The notes under the pieces are model-generated. The model ran no database searches. It worked only from the letters and a program-made list of their open reading frames with translations, and was not told where the DNA came from. From assembly GCA_024404655.1 (NCBI GenBank), contig JAKSPR010000147.1, forward strand, positions 1-7,110: a stretch of 7,110 bases of DNA. Reading direction: 5' to 3'. A program made the translations under genes and the position numbers. Origin of the DNA: Clostridia bacterium. GTDB lineage: Bacteria > Bacillota > Clostridia > Oscillospirales > CAG-272. Within the stretch, counting starts at the first letter, position 1. Each line of letters starts with the position of its first letter. This document shows positions 1 to 5,666 of this stretch, in pieces.

Positions 1-40
1 TCGCTTCGCGGTGAAATTGCGCCTGCGGCGCAGTGTGAAG
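1..40. repeat. Palindromic intergenic repeat, right edge
   Basis: Two short GC-rich hairpins are separated by a GTGAAATT linker. The first is CGC-TTC-GCG at 2-10; the second is the perfect stem TGCGCC/GGCGCA at 18-23 and 27-32 with a three-base loop, followed by AGTGTGAAG. Alternation of small hairpins with GTGAA-type linkers resembles the REP-like intergenic repeats I associate with gut Clostridia. The element appears to continue left of the window, so its full extent and copy number cannot be seen. It is unlikely to be coding. Confidence 0.5.
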
Positions 41-78
41 TTACAATGGGAGAAATCCAAATACGAAATAACGGCATC

Positions 79-87
79 TGCTAATAT
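79..87 (+). promoter_or_regulatory. Candidate extended -10 promoter of the NUDIX gene
   Basis: TG at 79-80, one base, then TAATAT at 82-87 forms an extended -10 element. No convincing -35 hexamer lies 16-18 bases upstream, which is tolerable for extended -10 promoters. Transcription would start near 94, giving a leader of about 20 bases that carries the AGAGG ribosome binding site at 101-105. Confidence 0.4.
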
Positions 88-112
88 AAGGAAAAGGAAA
101 AGAGGAAAAATC

Positions 113-631
113 ATGGAACTCTGGGATATCTACGACAAAGACCGCGCATTGAAACCCGGCGTCATCGTCCGCGGTACGGATATGAAACCGAACGACTACC
201 ATCTCGTCGTCAGCGTATGTGTTTTCAATCGAGAACACAAAATGCTCATCCAGAAGCGCCAGCCGTTCAAGACAGGATGGCCGGGCATGTGGGATATCAC
301 AGCAGCGGGAAGCGCTGTAGCGGGAGAAAACAGCGCCATGGCAGCCGGAAGGGAGCTTTTTGAGGAGGTCGGCATCAAGCACGACTTTTCAGAGCTCCGC
401 CCTTATTTTACGATGAATTTCCGGCATGGCTTTGATGATTTCTACCTCATCGAAAAAGAAGTTGACGAAACCGCACTGACACTCCAGAAAGAGGAAGTCG
501 AGCGCGTCACGTGGGCAGATGAGGAGACCATCCTTTCCATGATCGACGGAGGTACCTTCATCCCGTATTATAAAGACCTCATACGTCTTATCTTCCACAT
601 GGGGCCGGAGCTCGGCGCACATACAAGATAA
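113..631 (+). CDS. NUDIX hydrolase (IPP isomerase-like group)
   Basis: A 172-residue NUDIX hydrolase. The NUDIX box is a perfect match to Gx5Ex7REUxEExGU: G66, E72, R80-E81, E84-E85 and G87-I88. These residues bind Mg2+ and catalyse cleavage of a nucleoside diphosphate linked to another group. The N-terminus (MELWDIYDKDR, then a YHLVVSV strand and LIQKRQ before the box) is typical of the COG1443 group related to isopentenyl diphosphate isomerase, whose real substrates are mostly unknown. The ATG at 113 is chosen because AGAGG lies eight bases before it and homology begins there; the frame is open back to position 11, but that extension runs through the palindromic repeat and promoter. The gene is monocistronic and converges on the minus-strand gene ending at 692. 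Family is certain; substrate is not. Confidence 0.93.
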   Translation: MELWDIYDKDRALKPGVIVRGTDMKPNDYHLVVSVCVFNREHKMLIQKRQPFKTGWPGMWDITAAGSAVAGENSAMAAGRELFEEVGIKHDFSELRPYFTMNFRHGFDDFYLIEKEVDETALTLQKEEVERVTWADEETILSMIDGGTFIPYYKDLIRLIFHMGPELGAHTR

Positions 632-640
632 TACGATCAT

Positions 641-698
641 AAAAAAAGCAGTTTATGTCGCCAATCATGGGGAACATAAACTGCTTCACTTTTATTTT
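641..698. terminator. Bidirectional intrinsic terminator
   Basis: A perfect 13 bp stem, AAGCAGTTTATGT at 646-658 and its complement at 674-686, encloses a 15-base loop. On the minus strand the stem runs straight into a T tract (complement of the A run 641-647), which suits termination of the gene ending at 692. On the + strand it is followed by CACTTTTATTTTT, a weaker but plausible tail for the NUDIX transcript. It occupies nearly all of the gap between the two convergent genes. Confidence 0.85.
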
Positions 699-1633
699 TC
701 AAAACAATCGTAGGCTTCGAGGATCCCTTTTCCGATCTCATAGAGCATCCCGATCGCGGCACGCTTCATGGCTGCCGTCGCCCCGGGAATCTTCGCTTTG
801 TCACCGGAGAATGCATTCCGATAGTTTGGCCAGCTTCCGGCACGGGAAAGAACATTGTCACATTCAAAGGTGAAATATCCGCCCCGGCTGACAAATCCGC
901 TGTCAAAGAGTCCGCGCATGACGGAATCCACATCCAGCGTTCCCATGAAGGGCGCAAGATGATCGTCTGTGCGGCCCATATTGTCCTGAATGTGTACTGC
1001 CCGCAGATCGTCTCCTAGAGCGATCAGATCGCCGTACTGATCGGGATTCTGCATGTTCGCATGTCCCACATCCCAACAGGCATGCAAGAGCGGATGGCTG
1101 CAGTACCGGATGAAATCCGACATCTCTTTGCCGGTCATGAAGAAGTACTGCCCGCCCATGTTCGCGTGAGCACTGTTCTCAATCAGCACATTGACCCCGT
1201 GCTGTTCCATTGCGGGATATAGTGCTTCGTAGAACTTCCGGTTCGCTTCAAAATAAGCAGCTTCTCCGTCCGGATAACGGTAATCCCAGGAGAACCCGGA
1301 ATGTACGACGATGTTCCTGATGCCGAGATAGCCGCAGGCCTCGATGGAACGGATGTTGCCTTTCACAACCGTGTCAAAATCCTCTTTTTCGGAAAACGGA
1401 TTGTTGCCGGGGGAGTGCGCCTGCACAAAGTCAAAGCCGAGTGCCTCCGCCGCAGCGCCAGCCGCCTTTACTTCGTCCATCCAATGCTCTCCCATAAAAG
1501 GAGACCCCGCATAGATGGCATTGTAAAAGCTGTAGTCAAGATGTGTAAAGCCGGTACCCTCATACATCCGCACCGCACCCGCCGCATCCGGCGCAAAGCG
1601 TAAAAAATCTCCGATGGTCGTTGCCAGTTTCAT
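692..1633 (-). CDS. Sugar phosphate isomerase/epimerase (TIM barrel)
   Basis: A 313-residue protein of the xylose isomerase-like TIM-barrel family (AP endonuclease 2 fold, PF01261), whose members move carbonyl groups or invert C3 in sugars and sugar phosphates using a divalent metal. Likely metal and catalytic residues are E152 in LIEN, D188 and H191 in CWDVGHAN, H214 in AVHIQDN, and E257 in FTFECDN, the Glu/Asp/His/Glu pattern of tagatose 3-epimerase-like enzymes. H111 in VVHSGF and H225 in DDHLAPF are further family-type positions. The ATG at 1633 follows GGAAAGGATG on the minus strand. It has its own consensus promoter and lies behind the terminator of the pentose operon, so it is a separate transcription unit despite its position. 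A role beside pentose metabolism is likely by context only; IolE-like or hexulose phosphate epimerase activity is also possible. Confidence 0.88.
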   Translation of the reverse strand: MKLATTIGDFLRFAPDAAGAVRMYEGTGFTHLDYSFYNAIYAGSPFMGEHWMDEVKAAGAAAEALGFDFVQAHSPGNNPFSEKEDFDTVVKGNIRSIEACGYLGIRNIVVHSGFSWDYRYPDGEAAYFEANRKFYEALYPAMEQHGVNVLIENSAHANMGGQYFFMTGKEMSDFIRYCSHPLLHACWDVGHANMQNPDQYGDLIALGDDLRAVHIQDNMGRTDDHLAPFMGTLDVDSVMRGLFDSGFVSRGGYFTFECDNVLSRAGSWPNYRNAFSGDKAKIPGATAAMKRAAIGMLYEIGKGILEAYDCFEK

Positions 1634-1669
1634 TTTGTGTCATCCTTTCCGAAACTCTTTTCTGTCTTC

Positions 1670-1698
1670 ATTATAGCAATTCTCACCGCGTTTGTCAA
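1670..1698 (-). promoter_or_regulatory. Consensus sigma-A promoter of the isomerase/epimerase gene
   Basis: Read on the minus strand: TTGACA (1693-1698), a 17-base spacer, then TATAAT (1670-1675), preceded by TG to give an extended -10. Both hexamers are perfect consensus at the ideal spacing. Transcription should begin near 1663, with a leader of about 30 bases carrying GGAAAGGA. The -35 lies only a few bases past the T tract of the upstream terminator. No clear operator overlaps it, so the gene may be strongly or constitutively expressed. Confidence 0.88.
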
Positions 1699-1703
1699 TA
1701 CGA

Positions 1704-1746
1704 AAAAAGAAACAAAGTGAGCACCTGCCGGATAGCAGGTGCTCAC
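1704..1746 (-). terminator. Intrinsic terminator of the pentose operon
   Basis: A perfect 12 bp stem, GTGAGCACCTGC at 1717-1728 and its complement at 1735-1746, has a six-base loop. On the minus strand it is followed by TTTGTTTCTTTTTT. It begins 13 bases after the araD stop codon and should end the kinase-isomerase-araD transcript. The + strand side lacks a T run, so it works in one direction. Confidence 0.9.
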
Positions 1747-1759
1747 GCGTGATATTCAT

Positions 1760-2449
1760 TTATTTCTGCCCGTAATACGCATGTTCTCCGTGTTTGCGGA
1801 GATAATGCTTATCAAGCAGCGTCTGCTGCATCGGACCTTTTCCGGGATTCAGCATCATGGCATGGAAATCCATGAACGCTACTTCTTCCAGAACCACCGC
1901 ATTGTGGACAGCTTCCATCGGGTCAGCGCCCCACGCGAAGGGACCGTGGCTCATGACAAGAACCGCGGGAATTGCCGCAGGATCCTTCTCTGCAAAGGTC
2001 TCGATGATGACCGTACCGGTTTCCTTCTCATAAGCGCCATTGATCTCCGCATCGGTCATGGGACGGGTGCAGGGAATGTCACCGTAGAAATAGTCGCCCT
2101 GGGTGGTACCCATAGCGGGGATCGCCATACCGGCCTGTGCAAAGGTGGTCGCCCAGCGGGAGTGCGTATGCACGATGCCGCCGCACTTCGGAAAGGCTTT
2201 GTAGAGCTCCAGATGGGTCGGCGTATCGCTGGAGGGCTTCCATTTGCCTTCCACGACTTTTCCGTCGAGGTCGACAACGACCATGTCATCCACCGTCATG
2301 CCGTCATAGGAGACCCCGGAGGGCTTGATGACCACAAGACCGGATGCCCGGTCGATGCCGGAGACGTTGCCCCATGTAAAGGTGACAAGACCGTGTTTCG
2401 GCAGGAGCAGATTGGCTTCCAGTACCTCTTTTTTCAGTGCTTCCAGCAT
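1760..2449 (-). CDS. araD: L-ribulose-5-phosphate 4-epimerase
   Basis: A 229-residue cytoplasmic class II aldolase/adducin-fold enzyme, full length against the 231 residues of E. coli AraD. It interconverts L-ribulose 5-phosphate and D-xylulose 5-phosphate by retro-aldol cleavage at a zinc ion, feeding the pentose phosphate or phosphoketolase route. Zinc ligands are H94 and H96 (HTH) and H168 (SHGPF). D75 in SSDTPTH and D119 in QGDYF match the catalytic Asp76 and Asp120 of E. coli, and Y226 in the C-terminal AYYGQ-like motif matches Tyr229. The start has AGAGG eight bases upstream, overlapping the stop of the isomerase gene 12 bases away, so translation is probably coupled. It is the last gene of the operon. 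UlaF and SgbE paralogues share the fold, but the operon fits AraD best. Confidence 0.95.
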   Translation of the reverse strand: MLEALKKEVLEANLLLPKHGLVTFTWGNVSGIDRASGLVVIKPSGVSYDGMTVDDMVVVDLDGKVVEGKWKPSSDTPTHLELYKAFPKCGGIVHTHSRWATTFAQAGMAIPAMGTTQGDYFYGDIPCTRPMTDAEINGAYEKETGTVIIETFAEKDPAAIPAVLVMSHGPFAWGADPMEAVHNAVVLEEVAFMDFHAMMLNPGKGPMQQTLLDKHYLRKHGEHAYYGQK

Positions 2450-2461
2450 GAAAACTGCCTC

Positions 2462-3937
2462 TTATGCGAAGGGATTCTCGGTCGGGTAGGGCAGAGATGC
2501 CGGCTGGTTGTAGGCAATGTCCTTGATGCCGAGGAAGCGGAAGGTGTCAAACAGCGCCTTGCCGTAGTGACCGAAGGCAACGGCACCGTGGTGCGGATAA
2601 CGCTTCTCGATCAGAACGTGACGGTAGAAACGTCCCATTTCCTTGATGGCGAAGATACCGATACCGCCGAAGGAACCGGTGGCAACAGGAAGAACTTCAC
2701 CCTCTGCGATGTAGGAACGGAGATCGCCGTTGGAATCGCACTGCAGACGGTAGAAGGTGATGTCGGAGGCTGCAATGTCGCCTTCCAGCGTGCCGCGGGT
2801 GAAATCGGGCTCGCTGTCCTTGGGCTCAAGCAGTCTGTGCTGGATCAGCTGATACTTGACGGCACGGTCAGCGCACATCTTGCAGCTGGGAGTGTTGCCG
2901 CAGTGGAAGCCCATGAAGGTGTCGGTCAGCTTGTAATCGAACTTGCCCTTGATGGATTCGTTGTAGAGGGAAGCGGGAACGGAGTTGTTGATATCGAGCA
3001 GGGTCACAGCGTCAGCAGAGATGCAGGCGCCGATGTACTCGGAAAGCGCACCGTAGATATCGACCTCGCAGGAGACCGGAATACCGCGGGATGCCAGACG
3101 GGAGTTGACGTAGCAGGGCTCAAAGCCGAACTGCTCCGGGAATGCGGGCCAGCACTTGTCAGCAAAGGCGACAAACTGTCTTGCACCCTTGTGTGCTTCT
3201 GCCCAGTCAAGGAGGGTCAGCTCAAACTGTGCCATGCGGGCAAGCAGCGTGGGATAGTACTTGCCTTCGCCCATCTCGTTCTTCATATCCTCGCAGACTT
3301 CGGGAATACGGGGATCGTTTGCATGTGCCTTGTAGGAGACCAGCAGGTCCAGCTCGGAGTTCTCTTCGATCTCAACACCGATTTCGTAAAGACCCTTGAT
3401 GGGCGCGTTGCAGGCGAAGAAGTCCTGGGGACGCGGACCGAAGGTGATGATTTTCAGATTCTTGACGCCGATGACCGCACGGGCAACGGGAACGAAGTCC
3501 GCGATCATGGCAGCGATGTCGTCAGCGGTGCCGACGGGGTAGGAGGGAATGTAGGCCTGCAGATGGCGCATGCCGAGGTTGTAGGAGCAGTTGAGCATAC
3601 CGCAGTAAGCATCGCCGCGTCCGTTGATCAGGTCGCCGTCGCCTTCGGCTGCGGCAACGAACATGCAGGGACCGTCAAAGTTCTTTGCGATCAGAGTTTC
3701 GGGGGTCTCGGGACCGAAGTTGCCGAGGAATACGACCAGCGCGTTGCAGCCGGCAGCATTGACGTCAGCAACAGCGGCGATCATGTCCTTTTCGTTTTCG
3801 ACGGTGACAGGGCACTCGTAAAGCTCACCCTTGTAAGCTGCCTTGATGGCAGAACGGCGGCGTTCGGAGAGCGCAATGGGGAAGCAGTCACGGGAGACGG
3901 CAATGATGCCTAATTTGACTTCGGGGATGTTTTTCAT
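2462..3937 (-). CDS. L-fucose/L-arabinose isomerase family protein (putative arabinose isomerase)
   Basis: A 491-residue aldose-ketose isomerase of the FucI/AraA superfamily. The N-terminal half (about 1-170) has Rossmann-like features (KLGIIAVS, NALVVFLGNFG, KIITFGPRP); the C-terminal half holds the probable active site. E291 (SCEVDIYGAL) and D315 (TLLDINN) are a candidate Mn2+-binding Glu/Asp pair spaced 24 residues apart, the same as Glu337/Asp361 of E. coli FucI; classical AraA uses Glu306/Glu333. H345 and H449/H450 (RYPHHGAVAFGH) are the likely remaining ligands. A CxxxxxCxxC motif follows H345. The start is preceded by GGAAAGGAAA on the minus strand. It lies 35 bases after the kinase and 12 before araD, so L-arabinose to L-ribulose is the most likely reaction; L-fucose or another aldose is possible. 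The gene uses no TTA, CTA or TCA codon. Confidence 0.88.
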   Translation of the reverse strand: MKNIPEVKLGIIAVSRDCFPIALSERRRSAIKAAYKGELYECPVTVENEKDMIAAVADVNAAGCNALVVFLGNFGPETPETLIAKNFDGPCMFVAAAEGDGDLINGRGDAYCGMLNCSYNLGMRHLQAYIPSYPVGTADDIAAMIADFVPVARAVIGVKNLKIITFGPRPQDFFACNAPIKGLYEIGVEIEENSELDLLVSYKAHANDPRIPEVCEDMKNEMGEGKYYPTLLARMAQFELTLLDWAEAHKGARQFVAFADKCWPAFPEQFGFEPCYVNSRLASRGIPVSCEVDIYGALSEYIGACISADAVTLLDINNSVPASLYNESIKGKFDYKLTDTFMGFHCGNTPSCKMCADRAVKYQLIQHRLLEPKDSEPDFTRGTLEGDIAASDITFYRLQCDSNGDLRSYIAEGEVLPVATGSFGGIGIFAIKEMGRFYRHVLIEKRYPHHGAVAFGHYGKALFDTFRFLGIKDIAYNQPASLPYPTENPFA

Positions 3938-3972
3938 GATATATGTTTCCTTTCCGGTATTTTTGTCAAGAA

Positions 3973-5469
3973 TTAAAGGGTACGGAATGCTTTGAAGGTA
4001 TCTTTCAGCGCCGGATAGAGCAGACGGAATTTTGCGTACTGCGCTTCATACCGCGCGGAGATTTCGGGATCGGGTCTGATGACGTCCGTCACACGGGTCA
4101 GAGCCGCTGCACAGTCACGGACAGAGGAGTATGCGCCGCAGGCGACCATCGCCAGCATCGCACCGCCGTAGCCGGGGCCTTCTTCGGTCAGCGGAATCTC
4201 AAGGGAGATGCCGAGCACGTTTGCGATGATGGTTCTCCAAAGGGGAGATTTCGCACCGCCGCCGCAGAGCTTGCTTGCGCGGATGTCAAGACCAAGAGAC
4301 TTTGCGACTTCAAAGGAATCGCGGATGGCAAAGGCAACGCCTTCTAACACCGCCTGAACCAGATCCTGACGGCTGGAATCCATGCTCATGCCGATGAACG
4401 CGCCGCGTGCGTCCGTGTCGTTGATGGGGCTGCGCTCGCCCATGAGATACGGTAAGAAGTAAACGGGATTGCAGCCCAGCTTATCAGCGGTGATGCCGGC
4501 CTGCTCAGCCGCATAGTCGTCGGTGTGCAGGATCTCTTCGCACAGCCACTTGTTGCAGGAAGCAGCGGAGAGCATGCAGCCCATCAGGTGATAGCACCCG
4601 TCCGCATGGGCAAAGGCGTGCAGAGCGTTGTTGGGATCCACGCCGAACTTGTCGGAGGAAATAAAGACCGTGCCGGAGGTGCCGAGGGAGATATTGCACA
4701 CCCCGTTGCCGACGGTTCCGGTACCTACGGCTGCCGCCGCATTATCACCGGCACCTGCCGCAACCTTCACACCGGCTCCGAGACCAAGAAGTTCTGCGAT
4801 TTCCGGCAGGACTTCGCCTACCGCATCGCTGCTCTCAAAGAGCGCGGGCATCTGATCTTTGGTCACATGGCAGATGGACAGCATTTCATCGGACCAGCAC
4901 TTGTGCTCCACGTCCAGAAGCAGCATGCCGCTGGCGTCGGAATAATCACAGCAGTGAACGCCGGTCAGCTTATAGTTGATGTAGTCTTTGGGCAGCATGA
5001 TCTTTGCGATCTTTGCAAAGTTTTCGGGCTCGTTGTGCTCGACCCACAGGACCTTCGGTGCCGTGAAGCCCGCAAAGGCGATGTTTGCCGTCAGCGCAGA
5101 GAGCTTGTTCCGACCGATCTCATTGTTGAGATAGTCCACTTCAGCCGCCGTTCTGCCGTCGTTCCAGAGGATCGCAGGACGGATGACGTTGTCGTCCTTG
5201 TCCAGAATGACAAGACCGTGCATCTGACCGCCGCAGCCGATACCCGCAATGGAGGAGGCATCCGTGCCGCTGATCAGCTCTTTTACGCCGGAGACCACAG
5301 CGTCCCACCAGTCCAGGGGGTTCTGCTCCGACCATCCGGGATGGGGGAAGTACAGGGGATAGTCACGGGAGACCGATTTCAGAATGGCACCGTCTCCGTC
5401 CACAAGCAGCAGCTTCACGCTGGATGTACCGAGATCAATGCCGATATATTGCTTTTTTTCAGCTTTCAT
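3973..5469 (-). CDS. xylB: FGGY-family xylulokinase-like sugar kinase
   Basis: A 498-residue ATP-dependent ketopentose kinase closely resembling E. coli XylB (484 residues) throughout. Visible signatures are the phosphate-1 loop GIDLGTSSVK (10-19), GQMHG (81-85) and RPAILWNDGR (97-106) for sugar binding, GDNAAAAVG (241-249) with D242 as probable catalytic base, phosphate-2 SLGTSG (261-266), LSAASC (300-305), FLPYLMGER (338-346) and adenosine-site GGGAKS (403-408). It phosphorylates the ketose at O5. As first gene of an operon ending in araD, its substrate may be L-ribulose instead of, or as well as, D-xylulose; Clostridium acetobutylicum has an FGGY ribulokinase (AraK) not orthologous to AraB. 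The start follows AAAGGA nine bases upstream. The FGGY kinase call is firm; substrate choice cannot be read from sequence. Confidence 0.93.
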   Translation of the reverse strand: MKAEKKQYIGIDLGTSSVKLLLVDGDGAILKSVSRDYPLYFPHPGWSEQNPLDWWDAVVSGVKELISGTDASSIAGIGCGGQMHGLVILDKDDNVIRPAILWNDGRTAAEVDYLNNEIGRNKLSALTANIAFAGFTAPKVLWVEHNEPENFAKIAKIMLPKDYINYKLTGVHCCDYSDASGMLLLDVEHKCWSDEMLSICHVTKDQMPALFESSDAVGEVLPEIAELLGLGAGVKVAAGAGDNAAAAVGTGTVGNGVCNISLGTSGTVFISSDKFGVDPNNALHAFAHADGCYHLMGCMLSAASCNKWLCEEILHTDDYAAEQAGITADKLGCNPVYFLPYLMGERSPINDTDARGAFIGMSMDSSRQDLVQAVLEGVAFAIRDSFEVAKSLGLDIRASKLCGGGAKSPLWRTIIANVLGISLEIPLTEEGPGYGGAMLAMVACGAYSSVRDCAAALTRVTDVIRPDPEISARYEAQYAKFRLLYPALKDTFKAFRTL

Positions 5470-5502
5470 AGGAAATAATCCTTTCTTGCTTTCATTATTT
5501 CA

Positions 5503-5531
5503 AGTATATCATAAAACCCGTTTCTTTTCAA
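5503..5531 (-). promoter_or_regulatory. Promoter of the pentose operon
   Basis: On the minus strand: TTGAAA (5526-5531), 17 bases, TATACT (5503-5508), with TG placed for an extended -10. Transcription would start near 5496, leaving a leader of about 27 bases with AAAGGA before the kinase start. The spacer holds AAACCCGTTT (5514-5523), an imperfect palindrome that loosely resembles a CcpA cre site. Confidence 0.75.
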
Positions 5532-5554
5532 TAGCCAAAATCGGAAAGGATGCG

Positions 5555-5574
5555 ACAGAACATGAATTTTCTGT
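5555..5574. promoter_or_regulatory. Candidate operator, inverted repeat
   Basis: ACAGAA at 5555-5560 and TTCTGT at 5569-5574 form perfect 6 bp arms around an eight-base centre, 20 bases in all. It lies 24 bases upstream of the pentose operon -35 and 18 bases upstream of the SPFH operon -35, where an activator or repressor of either promoter could bind. No regulator gene is in the window to pair with it. Confidence 0.4.
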
Positions 5575-5591
5575 GATATTTTGCAAACCTC

Positions 5592-5620
5592 TTGACAAAC
5601 AGAAATAATTATGATATCAT
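5592..5620 (+). promoter_or_regulatory. Promoter of the SPFH operon
   Basis: TTGACA (5592-5597), a 17-base spacer, then TATCAT (5615-5620), with TG at 5612-5613 for an extended -10. Transcription would start near 5627, with a leader of about 40 bases before the SPFH start. It is divergent from the pentose operon promoter, the two -35 elements being 60 bases apart. Confidence 0.8.
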
Positions 5621-5630
5621 TGTGATATCA
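5612..5630. promoter_or_regulatory. Tandem TGATATCA palindromes, candidate operator
   Basis: The self-complementary octamer TGATATCA occurs at 5612-5619 and again at 5623-5630, 11 bases centre to centre, about one helical turn, covering the -10 and likely start site of the SPFH operon. A related TGTGATAT lies at 5572-5579 and matches TGTGATAT at 5621-5628. Regularly spaced short sites are what ribbon-helix-helix repressors bind, and the operon encodes one. Part of the first copy is also the extended -10 itself. Confidence 0.5.
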
Positions 5631-5666
5631 ACAATACAGTTGATGGAAAGGATGGTATCCATTACC

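Noticed and set aside
11..112. N-terminal extension of the NUDIX frame upstream of the ATG at 113
   Set aside because: It translates the palindromic repeat and promoter region into a basic low-complexity peptide; the Shine-Dalgarno and family homology both point to 113.
1739..3913. 724-codon open frame on the + strand, antisense to araD and the isomerase
   Set aside because: It is exactly in register with two well-recognised minus-strand enzymes, shows no recognisable domain, and is explained by absence of TTA, CTA and TCA codons in those genes.
4525..5478. 317-codon open frame on the + strand over the kinase gene
   Set aside because: In-register shadow of the XylB-like gene, whose motifs are intact along its length; no domain seen.
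5592..5666. N-terminal extension of the SPFH frame from a TTG at 5592
   Set aside because: The TTG is part of the TTGACA -35 element, so this stretch is promoter and leader.
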